Shown: positions 7,686 through 16,877 of the stretch, piece after piece | Layout of the letters: each line of letters opens with the position of its first letter | Numbering within the stretch: position 1 is the first letter of the stretch | Assembly (NCBI GenBank): GCA_009779895.1 | Contig: WRBB01000023.1 | Location: forward strand, 1 to 45,380 | Origin: Lachnospiraceae bacterium | GTDB taxonomy: Bacteria; Bacillota; Clostridia; Lachnospirales; Lachnospiraceae | Length of the DNA: 45,380 nt | Direction: 5' to 3' | Notes under the pieces: generated by a model | The model's input: the letters and a program-made list of their open reading frames with translations, nothing else | What the model was told of the DNA's origin: nothing | Databases searched by the model: none | Made by a program: the position numbers and the translations under genes

Positions 7686-9782
7686 TTACCTCTTTACAAG
7701 CAAGGCATCTGCAATGCCTACGCCTCTCCCCTCATCATACACGAATACCGGATTAATATCCAGTTCTTGCAGCGTATCCACATTGGCACAAGCATACGCT
7801 GCCACCTGCACAATGGTCTTGCACAAAGCCTCTATATCGCAAGGTTTGCCGCCACGATACCCATCCAACAGTGGATAGGACTTTAACGATTGTAGCATTT
7901 CCTTTGCTTCACTCATATTCAACGGTGCCGGATACAGTGCCACATCTTGAAATACTTCAACAAAAACGCCGCCCATTCCAACCATCACAATGGGACCAAA
8001 GAGCGGGTCGTTGTTTACCCCGATAATCATCTCTATCCCTTTTTCCAGCATCGGTGCCATTAAAATACCGTTGATGTTTGCATCGGGGCATTTCTCCCTT
8101 ACATTTGCCAAAATCTCATGGTAGGTATTTCGAACTGCCTCTTCCCCATAAATCGAAAGCTTTACACCACCTACATCACTTTTGTGAAGGATGTCAGCTG
8201 ATTCAATTTTCATCACCACAGGAACATCTACCTTTGTTGCAAAGGCAACAGCTTCTTCCTCTGACTTGGCAACCAGCTCCGCACCTGTTCCAATCCCATA
8301 AGCCATCAACTCTTTTTTGCTATCATACTCAGACAGCGCATATACATCTGTTTCCTTTGTTGTATAGCTACTGCACTTTAGGGATAAGGATTTCTCATCC
8401 CCTTGGTACTGAATATACGCAGACAAGTAAGCCAATAACTTAAATGCGTAGGTAGTCGGGGGCAAAATGGGCACACCGATATGGAATAGCTTGTTGCTGT
8501 ATTCCGGATTGCGGGTGTTTTCCATAAAAGGAATCATGGCAATGGGCTTGCAATCCTTGTCCTTACTTACCTTTTCTATCCCCTCATACATAAAATGAAT
8601 GGATGGATCGGCAATTTCATGCAATAATGTATAACCAATCAAAATCATTTCCACATTGGGATCGGCCATAACAGTTCGTAACACCTTGGCATACAGGTCT
8701 GCATCATAGGATAACGTTGCTGTGGTATCCAAGGGATTATTGGGTGTTGCATAGTCCGGCAATTGCTCCTTTAGTGCTTCCAAGGTTTCCTCTGTAAAAT
8801 CCGGATATTCTATACCATACAAACTGGCTACATCCGCACAAATCGTGGTCTCGCCGCCGGATAAATTCATCGAAGCAAACGCCGCTTTCTTTGGTAATCT
8901 AGGCAATGTAGCAAGCATCTGCGACATGGCTTTTAGCTCTTCTAAATCATCCACACGAATGGCACCAAACTTTTTTAATACCGCATCAAAAGCCTGATCG
9001 GAACCGGATAAACTACCGGTATGAGAAGCCGCAATCTCCCCGGCTTTTTCACTTCTTCCGGCTTTTAACATAACCACCGGTTTTTTCTTTTGGGCTGCCT
9101 GCTTTAAAACAGCGGCAAATTTTTCAGGGTTTTTCACACCCTCCAAATACACACAAACTACTTTGGTATCCGGGTCATCCACCAAAAATTCCATATAGTC
9201 TTCCAGGGTAACCAACTTGGCATTGCCTGCGGAAATACTAAAGGAAAAACGCATGGACGGATCATCCATCATGGTTAAGCAAAGTTGCCCACTTTGTGAT
9301 ACAACCCCCACCGAGCCACGTCTGTCCCGGTTGGCTGAAACAAAAGCAAAAGCTTGCACATCTCCAACATAATTGGCAAAACCGGCACAATTGGGGCCCA
9401 TAATGGCAATGCCTAAGGACTCGGCCGCCTGCTTTAATGCAAGTTCCGCAGCAATCCCCTCTTTTGTTCCCACTTCTGAATAACCACTGGCAAATACAAC
9501 CGCACCGCCACAACCTTTTTCGGCTGCCTCGTGTAACAAAGGAATCACGGTTTTTTGCGGGGTGCAAATAATTGCCAAGTCAATAGTATCATCAATGTCA
9601 GCCATGCTTTTATAACAAGTTACACCAAGCACTTGCACACGGCGGGGATTGACAAAATACACACGCCGCCGGTCCGCAACAAAGTTTAGAATGTTTCGAC
9701 AGACACCACCACCAAAACCCTCCGAATCACTGGCTCCAATTACCGCAACAGACTCAGGTCTTAGTAATTTTTTCAAATCCAT
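7686..9782 (-). CDS. Acyl-CoA synthetase (ADP-forming), fused alpha-beta
   Basis: This 698-residue protein starts with a CoA-binding Rossmann domain (VAVIGASDSEGFGG at 13-26), has two succinyl-CoA-ligase-like domains with the phospho-His site ASHTGSLSG (His254), and ends in an ATP-grasp beta part (about 475-698). The length matches the fused ADP-forming acetyl-CoA synthetase family. The enzyme converts acyl-CoA, ADP and phosphate into acid, CoA and ATP. It is encoded 5 nt after the gamma subunit of the 2-oxoacid oxidoreductase, whose product acyl-CoA would be its substrate. Together they form a substrate-level phosphorylation module known from peptide-fermenting archaea and some anaerobic bacteria. 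Confidence 0.92.
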   Translation of the reverse strand: MDLKKLLRPESVAVIGASDSEGFGGGVCRNILNFVADRRRVYFVNPRRVQVLGVTCYKSMADIDDTIDLAIICTPQKTVIPLLHEAAEKGCGGAVVFASGYSEVGTKEGIAAELALKQAAESLGIAIMGPNCAGFANYVGDVQAFAFVSANRDRRGSVGVVSQSGQLCLTMMDDPSMRFSFSISAGNAKLVTLEDYMEFLVDDPDTKVVCVYLEGVKNPEKFAAVLKQAAQKKKPVVMLKAGRSEKAGEIAASHTGSLSGSDQAFDAVLKKFGAIRVDDLEELKAMSQMLATLPRLPKKAAFASMNLSGGETTICADVASLYGIEYPDFTEETLEALKEQLPDYATPNNPLDTTATLSYDADLYAKVLRTVMADPNVEMILIGYTLLHEIADPSIHFMYEGIEKVSKDKDCKPIAMIPFMENTRNPEYSNKLFHIGVPILPPTTYAFKLLAYLSAYIQYQGDEKSLSLKCSSYTTKETDVYALSEYDSKKELMAYGIGTGAELVAKSEEEAVAFATKVDVPVVMKIESADILHKSDVGGVKLSIYGEEAVRNTYHEILANVREKCPDANINGILMAPMLEKGIEMIIGVNNDPLFGPIVMVGMGGVFVEVFQDVALYPAPLNMSEAKEMLQSLKSYPLLDGYRGGKPCDIEALCKTIVQVAAYACANVDTLQELDINPVFVYDEGRGVGIADALLVKR

Positions 9783-9787
9783 AAGCC

Positions 9788-10324
9788 TTATTTCCCTTCT
9801 ACACCACGATCAAAGCAAACGATATTGGTTGCGTTATGCTTGCCCTTACCTTGATCTTCAAAAAATTTCACAATGACTTCTTTTAGATGCGCCGCATCAA
9901 ATAGATCACTCTTGCTTGCTAAGGCACCTAACATCACAATATTGGCTCCTTTGGGATTGCCTGCCTCGATGGAGATTTCCGTAACCGGAACTTTCACAAC
10001 CGTAATATCATCCCGATAACTACGATCGGCATCTACAATAGAAGCATTTACAAATAGCATCCCACCCGGCTTTAACCGTGCTTCAAACTTATCTACTGCC
10101 GGAGAGGTCATACCCAATACAATATCCGCTTCCTTACACAAAGGACTGGCAATCAACTTCTCACTGATTTTTACATTACAGTTTGCGGTACCACCACGCA
10201 TTTCCGAACCATAAGAGGGATAAAATGTTACATTATGCCCTTGTTCCATACCGGCATGAATCATTAGCATTCCGGCTGTTAAGATGCCTTGTCCACCAAA
10301 TCCTGCACAAATAATTTCAGTCAT
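9788..10324 (-). CDS. 2-oxoacid:ferredoxin oxidoreductase, gamma subunit
   Basis: This 178-residue protein starts with CAGFGGQGILTAG, the signature of the gamma/pyruvate-ferredoxin-oxidoreductase-like catalytic domain, and contains SYGSEMRGGTANC. It is the small catalytic subunit of KorABCD/VorABCD-type enzymes. ATG 10324 is chosen because GAGGAGGGG lies about 8 nt upstream; the in-frame GTG at 10330 would abut that site. The start is 3 nt past the stop of the beta subunit, implying translational coupling. The four subunits occur in the order ferredoxin-type, alpha, beta, gamma. Confidence 0.9.
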   Translation of the reverse strand: MTEIICAGFGGQGILTAGMLMIHAGMEQGHNVTFYPSYGSEMRGGTANCNVKISEKLIASPLCKEADIVLGMTSPAVDKFEARLKPGGMLFVNASIVDADRSYRDDITVVKVPVTEISIEAGNPKGANIVMLGALASKSDLFDAAHLKEVIVKFFEDQGKGKHNATNIVCFDRGVEGK

Positions 10325-10326
10325 AA

Positions 10327-11058
10327 TCACGCCCCTCCTCTAAATTCCCCTAATGGGAAATACTTCATCATTTCATCTGCAATCCAATCGATATTTGCCA
10401 AGGGAGGTAACCCTAAATTGGTTGGACATGGAGATAATAACTCCACCAAACAAAAACCTTGCCCTGCCATATGCTTGTCAAACGCCTTGCGAAGCATTTT
10501 TTTCGATTTATTCATATTGGCCGCATCTGTCATAGAACCACGTGCCAAATAAGCAATACTTTCAAAACCACCAAAGGCATCTTCCACTTTAAAAGGCATA
10601 CCGGCTTTTTTCGGATCCTTGCCATGGGGCGTAGAAGTAGTCACCTGTCCCGGTAGTGATGTGGGCGCACATTGACCGCCGGTCATGCCGTATAAGCTGT
10701 TGTTGATCACGATGGTAAGAATATTGTCATTGCGCAGCGCACAATGCATGGTTTCTGCCATACCGATGGAATAAGCCGCACCATCCCCAATATAAGCAAC
10801 CACCGGGTTGTCTTTGCGTACTTTTTGAATGCCAACCGCAACCGGCAAAGGCCTGCCATGGGCTGCCAACACAGTATCAAACTTCCATGATTCAATGTTT
10901 AAAGAACCACAAGCTACGTCTACCACCGTCAAAAGCTTGTCACTCAATCCCATTTCTTCCATTACTTCCGCAATGAGGCGTACCGCCAAGCCATGTCCGC
11001 AACCGGGACAAAAACCACTTTTTGTAAATGTAACAGTATCGGGCGCTTTGATTTTCAT
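10327..11058 (-). CDS. 2-oxoacid:ferredoxin oxidoreductase, beta (TPP-binding) subunit
   Basis: This 243-residue subunit carries the thiamine pyrophosphate motif, starting GDGAAYSIG and continuing to NNSLYGMTGGQ. The N-terminal block FCPGCGHG is typical of beta subunits of the KorB/VorA group. It decarboxylates the 2-oxoacid together with the alpha subunit. A GGGGG ribosome binding site lies within the end of the alpha gene, which stops only 1 nt before this start. The substrate range (branched-chain, aromatic or 2-oxoglutarate) cannot be decided from sequence alone. Confidence 0.92.
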   Translation of the reverse strand: MKIKAPDTVTFTKSGFCPGCGHGLAVRLIAEVMEEMGLSDKLLTVVDVACGSLNIESWKFDTVLAAHGRPLPVAVGIQKVRKDNPVVAYIGDGAAYSIGMAETMHCALRNDNILTIVINNSLYGMTGGQCAPTSLPGQVTTSTPHGKDPKKAGMPFKVEDAFGGFESIAYLARGSMTDAANMNKSKKMLRKAFDKHMAGQGFCLVELLSPCPTNLGLPPLANIDWIADEMMKYFPLGEFRGGA

Positions 11059-11059
11059 A

Positions 11060-12118
11060 CTACACTTCCCCCTTTACTTTATTTAAAAATGCAATGGCCG
11101 CTTGTAAGACACCATCTGTTTCAGGAATTTCAAAAATAGAACCATAATGATCCACCGGGCAAGCGTCACCAATTGCCAAACGCACATCATCTACCATTTG
11201 CCCTAAAATACTCATCTCAATCGTCAAGAAAGCCTTGGCACTTTTCGCCAACTCAAAGGCCTTGATTGGGAATGGCCACAACGTAATCGGGCGAATCAAA
11301 CCAATCTTCACACCCTGTGCTCTGCCTACATCAACCACTTCCCGACAGATACGGGAGCTGATGCCATAAGCAACCAAAACAATCTCTGCATCTTCCACTT
11401 CAAAAGCCTCATAACGCTGCTCATTGGCTTCCATCTCTGCATACTTGTTTGTTAAAAACCCTTCATAATCAGGATGATGATAATAAATATTTTGCACCTT
11501 ACGTGGCTCTGTTCCGGCTTTGCAGCCTTTGATACTCCATTCAAATTGATCAATATCGTGCTCGACTGCCTCCGGTATTTCTACCGCTTCAATCATCTGC
11601 CCGATGGCAGCATCCGATGCAATCAATACCGGATGTAAATATTTTTCTGCCAAATCAAAAGATGCTATCATCAAATCCACTGATTCCTGCACGGAAGCCG
11701 GTGCCAATACAAGGGTACGATAGTCACCATGTCCGCCGCCACGGGTTAATTGCCAATAATCTCCTTGACCCAGAGAAATATCTCCCAAGCCCGTACCAAT
11801 CCGCATCACATCTACAACCACTGCCGGCAAATCTGCTGCCGCCAAGTAAGAAATCCCTTCTTGCTTCAAGGAAAATCCCGGTCCTGATGAAGTTGTAAAG
11901 GCACGTGCCCCAGCCGCAGCTGCTCCATGAACCATATTGATGCCTGCCAACTCTGATTCCGCTTGAATAAATTCACCACCAACCTCATCCATACGCCAAG
12001 AAAGATATTCTAAAATCTCTGTCTGAGGTGTAATGGGATAACCGCTATAAAATCGACAGCCGGCAGCCAAAGCCGCTTCTGCCAAGGCATCATTGCCTTT
12101 CATTAACACTTTTGCCAT
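11060..12118 (-). CDS. vorB: 2-oxoacid:ferredoxin oxidoreductase, alpha subunit (VorB-like)
   Basis: This 352-residue alpha subunit contains the GYPITPQTEILEYL block at about 26-39, the QAESELAGINMVHGAAAAG segment and the TSSGPGFSLKQEG motif, all typical of the alpha/domain I region of ferredoxin-dependent 2-oxoacid oxidoreductases. The pattern resembles proteins named 3-methyl-2-oxobutanoate dehydrogenase subunit VorB, which points to branched-chain 2-oxoacids, though 2-oxoglutarate-type enzymes are close relatives. GGAGG about 10 nt upstream supports ATG 12118. The 65-residue ferredoxin subunit gene lies 16 nt upstream. Confidence 0.92.
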   Translation of the reverse strand: MAKVLMKGNDALAEAALAAGCRFYSGYPITPQTEILEYLSWRMDEVGGEFIQAESELAGINMVHGAAAAGARAFTTSSGPGFSLKQEGISYLAAADLPAVVVDVMRIGTGLGDISLGQGDYWQLTRGGGHGDYRTLVLAPASVQESVDLMIASFDLAEKYLHPVLIASDAAIGQMIEAVEIPEAVEHDIDQFEWSIKGCKAGTEPRKVQNIYYHHPDYEGFLTNKYAEMEANEQRYEAFEVEDAEIVLVAYGISSRICREVVDVGRAQGVKIGLIRPITLWPFPIKAFELAKSAKAFLTIEMSILGQMVDDVRLAIGDACPVDHYGSIFEIPETDGVLQAAIAFLNKVKGEV

Positions 12119-12134
12119 AATCTAGTTTCCTCCA

Positions 12135-12332
12135 TCATCTAATTTCAAATACATAATCCGGGCACATCCGATAACAAGCAGTACAGCAATTGCATTTTTC
12201 ATCATCTACTGCTACCGTGTCATATCCCTTTTGATTGACATTACCCGTAAAATAAAGTGCCTCTTTGTTGCAAGCTCGGACACAATAACCACAGCCCTTG
12301 CAACGATCGGGCTCTATATATAGTTTTTCCAT
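12135..12332 (-). CDS. 4Fe-4S dicluster ferredoxin subunit (delta) of the oxidoreductase
   Basis: A 65-residue protein with two 4Fe-4S cluster motifs, CKGCGYCVRAC (followed by NKEAL) and CNCCTACYRMCPDY. It is the electron-transfer delta subunit that passes electrons from the TPP centre to free ferredoxin. AGGAG about 9 nt upstream supports the start. It is the first of the four oxidoreductase genes and follows the MFS carrier gene by 26 nt. Confidence 0.92.
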   Translation of the reverse strand: MEKLYIEPDRCKGCGYCVRACNKEALYFTGNVNQKGYDTVAVDDEKCNCCTACYRMCPDYVFEIR

Positions 12333-12358
12333 ACTTGACTTCTCCTATTTTTTTGCTT

Positions 12359-13657
12359 TTATTCTGCGTTGCTTTTACTTCTATTCATAAGATTTCTTTT
12401 GTTTATTTTCAAGAATATAAACGCTAATACCGCACCAACGACACCACTAATAATCAGGAAAGTGAAAATACGCACATATCCATCTCCGGCAAAGTTGTCA
12501 ATCCAACTTCCAAACAATGGATGGTAAATGGAATCCGGCAAGAACGCAATGATAGACATAATCCCAATCACCGTAGCTGTCATGGTACGGGAAATCTTCG
12601 CCTCACTAATGGTAACAAATACCTGGCTGTACATCATCATTGCAACGATGCCCGGTATCAAGGTATAAACGCTGACAACACCTTGTGAAACACCACTTGG
12701 CATAATCAATGCACCCGCAAACAATGCCGCCAAAATCAACATGGCTACCGCAATCCATCTGGAAGCGGACTTAAACACCTTGTCTGCCAAAAGTCCACCC
12801 ACAGGTGCCAACATCAAGGTACCATAACTTCGCACAATACCAAAGAAACCGGTATCCACTGCCGACAGACCTCGAACCGCCGTTAGATATGGGGTAAAGT
12901 AAGATACAGAGGTGAAAAATCCATAACCGATAAAACCAATCAAAGCTGCAATCCAAACCACCGGCATGGTCAATAACTTACCGCAATCCCGCAGATTAAA
13001 GCTAGATGCATCTCCGGCTTTGGCACTGCTATAATCTACCCGCAACAAGAACATAATTGCAACCGCAACGATGACAGTGAAAACACCACCGGTGATAACC
13101 GCACGTACAAAACCACTAGTGATTTCTGCATCTGTACCGGTATGTCCGGTATAAGCTGTATTATAAGCAGCCATCGCGGAAGTACGAACGATGGTGGCAA
13201 ACAAACCTTGGGCACCATAGTACAAACCATACATCAAACCTTGTTCTTTTTCCGTTCCGATGATACGGATTGTTTTCATCAAAGATGTCCAAAATACAAA
13301 AGTAGTCGTAAAGGACAAAGCAATCCAAATCATGATACTTACGGTATAATTCAACGTCAATGCATAAATAAAGGTCAAAAGAGCTGTTCCGCCTAAAGAA
13401 ATAGCGATGGCCTTTTTGGGCTCAATCCGATCTGCCAAGGCTCCGCCGGGAATATAAAGAATGACATTAATAATGGTATGGAATGTCAAAAGCAACCCGG
13501 ATTGTGTTGCGGTAATGCCCGTGGCAACCAATTGTCCATCAAACAGAAAATATCTGATATAAGGTAGGAAAAAGGCTGTTCCGCCTACCGCACCAAGTAC
13601 TAGGATGTTAATATACTTTTGTAATTTTGAATAACTTTTTTCACTCGTGTTTGTCAT
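12359..13657 (-). CDS. MFS transporter
   Basis: This 432-residue protein has about twelve hydrophobic segments and the MFS loop motif GGALADRIEPKKA near residue 75, after a hydrophilic N-terminus. It is a cytoplasmic-membrane secondary transporter. It sits between the amino-acid dehydrogenase and the 2-oxoacid oxidoreductase with gaps of about 25 nt on each side, so it is very likely cotranscribed. It may import the fermented amino acid or export an organic acid. The substrate cannot be identified from sequence alone. Confidence 0.88.
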   Translation of the reverse strand: MTNTSEKSYSKLQKYINILVLGAVGGTAFFLPYIRYFLFDGQLVATGITATQSGLLLTFHTIINVILYIPGGALADRIEPKKAIAISLGGTALLTFIYALTLNYTVSIMIWIALSFTTTFVFWTSLMKTIRIIGTEKEQGLMYGLYYGAQGLFATIVRTSAMAAYNTAYTGHTGTDAEITSGFVRAVITGGVFTVIVAVAIMFLLRVDYSSAKAGDASSFNLRDCGKLLTMPVVWIAALIGFIGYGFFTSVSYFTPYLTAVRGLSAVDTGFFGIVRSYGTLMLAPVGGLLADKVFKSASRWIAVAMLILAALFAGALIMPSGVSQGVVSVYTLIPGIVAMMMYSQVFVTISEAKISRTMTATVIGIMSIIAFLPDSIYHPLFGSWIDNFAGDGYVRIFTFLIISGVVGAVLAFIFLKINKRNLMNRSKSNAE

Positions 13658-13682
13658 AACGATTCTCTTCTCCTATTATTTG

Positions 13683-14837
13683 TTATAGTAAATCGGGTGC
13701 ATCTGATGGATCCGGCGCAAAAATTTCATAAGCGACATCCCTTTGATATCTGCCGGATTTTTTCGCTTCTTCAAAAAGCTTGCGTGTACTTCTTCTCACA
13801 ACTTGATCCAAATCATCCACGATATCTTGTGGAACTGCCTCCACAACACGGAAAATCAAGGCTTCATAGATGCGGATTCCACCCATACTGGCTACAAAAT
13901 CCACAGAAACATCCACGCCTTTTTCAAACAAAATTTTATCTGCTTCTGCTGTGGTTGGAATGTTTGCACCCTCTACAATCAAGGACGCTTTTACCAGATG
14001 TGCGTTATCTTTGTGAATCACATCTTCTAAGGCCGCCGGTACCAAAATATCACAGTCCAACTCTACCCATTTGCTATTGTCCATTTCTTGATAATGCGAT
14101 TCAAAAGATGCAGGATCCAATTCGCCTTTTGGTAATTTTGCTGCCACCAATTTTTTCACATCCAAACCATCCGGACAATAAACCAGACGATTGGCATCAG
14201 CAATCCCTACTACCGTGTAACCCATTTTGTCAAAGCAATAAGCCGCACTGGCTCCCACACAACCAAAACCTTGGATTACCACTTTTGCACCGGGTGCACC
14301 GCCTTTTAACTTCCAGGCTTCATCCGCAGAAAATACCACACCATACCCTGTAATCATGTCATACATTTTAAACACGTCATAAGACATCTCACAGGCCAAA
14401 TCATGATTGATAATACCTTGTTGAATGGCCGGATCCGCTTTCATTGCCTTTGTTTGAGGCACACTATCAATACCAATTTCACCAAAAATCTTCAATACAT
14501 CTAAATAATCAACGCCTAAATCACCACCCATAGACGTTCCCGCTTTCATATATGGCTGAATTGCAATCAAATAACGTTTCAGCACATCTAACGCATCCGG
14601 TTTCTTGGAATCATAAGAAATACCACCTTTACATCCGCCGGTGCTTGTAATCTCTGCCGCCTTATATTTATAGCCCATACCTGTCGCCAATCGAATTACT
14701 TCTTCTTGATGTACAGAAGGGTGCATCCTAGTTCCGCCGCCTGCATAATGATTTGCAAAATTATACACACAAAGCCAACCGACCGCATCTGTTTCCGTAT
14801 CGTTCCACTCCACTGTCAAATAAGGTTTCCTCACCAT
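13683..14837 (-). CDS. Glu/Leu/Phe/Val-family amino-acid dehydrogenase
   Basis: This 384-residue protein belongs to the ELFV dehydrogenase superfamily. Catalytic Lys70 is in STGGCKGG and a Rossmann NAD(P) site lies near residue 190 (VIQGFGCVGASAAY). It deaminates an amino acid to the 2-oxoacid, ammonia and NAD(P)H. At 384 residues it is shorter than typical 420-450-residue glutamate dehydrogenases, mainly at the N-terminus, so the substrate is open between glutamate and branched-chain or aromatic amino acids. AAAGGAG about 10 nt upstream supports the start. It is the first gene of the fermentation cluster, and its 2-oxoacid product would feed the oxidoreductase downstream. Confidence 0.88.
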   Translation of the reverse strand: MVRKPYLTVEWNDTETDAVGWLCVYNFANHYAGGGTRMHPSVHQEEVIRLATGMGYKYKAAEITSTGGCKGGISYDSKKPDALDVLKRYLIAIQPYMKAGTSMGGDLGVDYLDVLKIFGEIGIDSVPQTKAMKADPAIQQGIINHDLACEMSYDVFKMYDMITGYGVVFSADEAWKLKGGAPGAKVVIQGFGCVGASAAYCFDKMGYTVVGIADANRLVYCPDGLDVKKLVAAKLPKGELDPASFESHYQEMDNSKWVELDCDILVPAALEDVIHKDNAHLVKASLIVEGANIPTTAEADKILFEKGVDVSVDFVASMGGIRIYEALIFRVVEAVPQDIVDDLDQVVRRSTRKLFEEAKKSGRYQRDVAYEIFAPDPSDAPDLL

Positions 14838-15133
14838 AAAAATACTGCTCCTTTCGCTTTAGAATTGTTTTTGTGTTTCAAATTATTTTCTTCCCCTTTG
14901 GCCTATTCTACTCTAACATTTCCTTACCTTGTGAACAATTGACAGTTCTTCCTAGTATTTTTGCCCATTCTTGTTCAAACTATCTAAATTTTATTTCAGT
15001 TTTATTTTTATTAAATAGTTTTTTAATTAAATTTTATAGTTTTTTTATGATTTTGTATCCATAAAAATACAAAAAAGACCTAGCATTTCTACTAAATCTT
15101 TCTTTAAACAACATATTTTTATTTTTTTATTCT
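14838..15133. other. AT-rich intergenic region with candidate promoter
   Basis: No gene is seen in these 296 nt. On the minus strand TTGTTC (14938-14933) and TAGAGT (14915-14910) are spaced by 17 bp and could be the promoter of the fermentation cluster. An AT-rich 8-bp hairpin at 15051-15074 lies after fucU but has no T run. The rest is AT-rich without clear structure. Confidence 0.35.
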
Positions 15134-15571
15134 CTAAACAATCACACCTTTTTGCAATATGAGATTGGCATACAAGGCACTTTCACCGGTGGAAATAATC
15201 GCATAAGCTGCCTTGGTTTCATCATAAAACGAAAAACGGTCTAAACTGCCGATGCAAGCTGCACCTCTGTTTTCATATTTGGCAACCAGCTCTTTGAACG
15301 TCTCCCAAATCGGCGTTTCTACCGTATCCCCCGGCATAACTTCCATCAAAGTTACCGGCTGATCCACGTAAGTATCCAAGGGAAAGACTTGCAGGATGGC
15401 ATCTAATAGTTCCGGTACACCATGCCCGTCACAACGAATCACGATACTATCTTTTCCCATGGATTCTGCGGGAAAGTTACCATCTGCAATCACAATTTTA
15501 TCACTGTGCCCCATTTCACTTAGTACTTTTAGTAATGCGGGTGAAATTATTTTTGGTATTCCTTTTAGCAT
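15134..15571 (-). CDS. fucU: L-fucose mutarotase (FucU/RbsD family)
   Basis: This 145-residue protein matches the RbsD/FucU family length. His22 in SEMGHSDKIVIADGNFP and the following Asp and Asn residues form the family active site, and FYDETKAAYAIISTGE is the C-terminal signature. The enzyme interconverts the anomers of L-fucose so that the right form reaches the isomerase. ATG 15571 is chosen because an upstream extension would run through the terminator hairpin at 15600-15624. GAGAGG lies about 12 nt upstream. It is the last gene of the sugar ABC importer operon and depends on readthrough of that hairpin. Confidence 0.85.
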   Translation of the reverse strand: MLKGIPKIISPALLKVLSEMGHSDKIVIADGNFPAESMGKDSIVIRCDGHGVPELLDAILQVFPLDTYVDQPVTLMEVMPGDTVETPIWETFKELVAKYENRGAACIGSLDRFSFYDETKAAYAIISTGESALYANLILQKGVIV

Positions 15572-15599
15572 TTTATTTAAAAACCTCTCTTTCACAAAA

Positions 15600-15624
15600 G
15601 GGCTGTTGCAAATCACAACAGCCC
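15600..15624 (-). terminator. Weak internal terminator between binding-protein gene and fucU
   Basis: A 9-bp stem GGGCTGTTG / CAACAGCCC with a 7-nt loop is followed on the minus strand by only four T. It lies 10 nt after the binding-protein stop and 28 nt before fucU. It probably reduces fucU expression relative to the importer. Confidence 0.55.
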
Positions 15625-15634
15625 AAGTCATTTT

Positions 15635-16801
15635 TTAGTCATATAAGTTTTGATAAATCTCCGGATTGTCAATGGTATCCGCTGTATACCATTGTGCGCC
15701 CGTATCCACATCACTAACCGTTTCACCTCTGGCCGCAGCTACCGCCAATTGAACCACTGCCTGACCCATGGCAACAGGTGCTTGTGTCACTGCACCCATG
15801 AATAATTGATCACGAATTGCCTGCTTGATGGTTGCACCGGAATCAAATGCAATGCCTAACACATCATCTGCACCGACACCAAGCCTTTGAATCGTAGCAT
15901 TTCCTGTGACCATCGCCTCACCTGAATGCTGGTTTGAGCCATAAATCACAATGGTATCTTCTTTGTTTAACAATGTTTGCATGTCAATGGCAGACAATTC
16001 ATTGGTTACCTGTGAGGGTACCAGTACTTCAATAATCACGTCTCCGCCCTCACCTGTCTCTTCTACGGCACTATCATTTACATATCTTGTATTTCCGGTA
16101 ATGGAAACCGTCAAGCCCTCCGCTTCTACCAAGGTTGCAATTTGATCAATGAAACCAAGGCCACGGTTGATGATGGATTCTGATGTGGCATCTTGGGAAA
16201 GTACGCCGATACGTACAGAACCATTTGCATTTACAACACGGTCACGAATCCCTGCATTCCAACCCTCATTGGCTGCCAATTGACCGGCTGCATAGTTGTC
16301 TGTAGAAGCATTTGCTAAAATAGAACCTGCCGGCGCATCCGGCACACCGGAGTCAAATCCGATGATTGGAATACCCTCTGCTTGGGCTTGGGCTATCCCA
16401 TCTAATAACGCTTCCGTGTCAAGAGCTGCCAAACCAATGGCTGCCGGATGTTGATTGATGGCATTTTGAAACATTTGTACTTGATCTGCAATGTCAGACT
16501 CCGAGTTTGGCCCGACAAAATTGATGGTAACACCTAGTTCTTCCGCCGCTTCCTCTGCTCCTTGTAACACTGCTTGCCAAAATTGATGTTGAAAACCTTT
16601 GGAAACGATTTGAATGTTTTCGCCTCCACCTGCCGGCGCATCATTTGTATCTGCGTCAGCAGCCCCGTCATCGCCACCATTGTCTGCTGTTTCGGTTGTT
16701 GTGTCATCTGTTGTTGTATCGCCGCCGTTTCCACCACAACCCATCAACAAAGTACCAACCAATGTCAAAGATAATAAAGCAACTACTAATTTTTTCTTCA
16801 T
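15635..16801 (-). CDS. Sugar ABC transporter substrate-binding lipoprotein
   Basis: This 388-residue protein starts MKKKLVV, has a lipoprotein signal ending LLMGC (lipid-modified Cys22), an acidic Thr/Asp/Gly-rich linker to about residue 55, and a ribose-binding-type periplasmic binding domain (PBP1 class, Peripla_BP_4). It captures a sugar outside the membrane and delivers it to the permeases encoded upstream. ATG 16801 has GGGAGG about 9 nt upstream; longer in-frame starts would put a hydrophilic extension before the signal peptide. The neighbouring FucU and FucI genes suggest L-fucose or a related 6-deoxy sugar as ligand. Confidence 0.92.
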   Translation of the reverse strand: MKKKLVVALLSLTLVGTLLMGCGGNGGDTTTDDTTTETADNGGDDGAADADTNDAPAGGGENIQIVSKGFQHQFWQAVLQGAEEAAEELGVTINFVGPNSESDIADQVQMFQNAINQHPAAIGLAALDTEALLDGIAQAQAEGIPIIGFDSGVPDAPAGSILANASTDNYAAGQLAANEGWNAGIRDRVVNANGSVRIGVLSQDATSESIINRGLGFIDQIATLVEAEGLTVSITGNTRYVNDSAVEETGEGGDVIIEVLVPSQVTNELSAIDMQTLLNKEDTIVIYGSNQHSGEAMVTGNATIQRLGVGADDVLGIAFDSGATIKQAIRDQLFMGAVTQAPVAMGQAVVQLAVAAARGETVSDVDTGAQWYTADTIDNPEIYQNLYD

Positions 16802-16850
16802 CTTAGAAAACCTCCCTAAATTTTTTATTTTTTGTAACTGTATATCATTA

Positions 16851-16866
16851 CTCATCCGAGGATGAG
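16851..16866 (-). other. Intergenic hairpin before the binding-protein gene
   Basis: CTCATC / GATGAG form a 6-bp stem around a CTCG tetraloop on the minus strand, in the 76-nt gap between the permease and the binding-protein gene. With no T run it is more likely an RNA processing or stability element than a terminator. Such elements are known to raise binding-protein levels in ABC operons. Confidence 0.35.
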
Positions 16867-16877
16867 AATCATATCCT

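Noticed and set aside
14929-14945. Rex-like site TTGTGAACAATTGACAG upstream of the fermentation cluster
   Set aside because: The left half resembles a Rex half-site, but the right half departs from the TTAACAA consensus at several positions and the spacing is off by one. It overlaps the weak -35, so a coincidence is likely.
15051-15074. Terminator after fucU
   Set aside because: The 8-bp AT-only stem has no T run on either strand.
15572-15631. N-terminal extension of FucU by 20 residues
   Set aside because: It would translate through the hairpin at 15600-15624 and is not found in the RbsD/FucU family, whose members start close to the MLKGIPK-like sequence.
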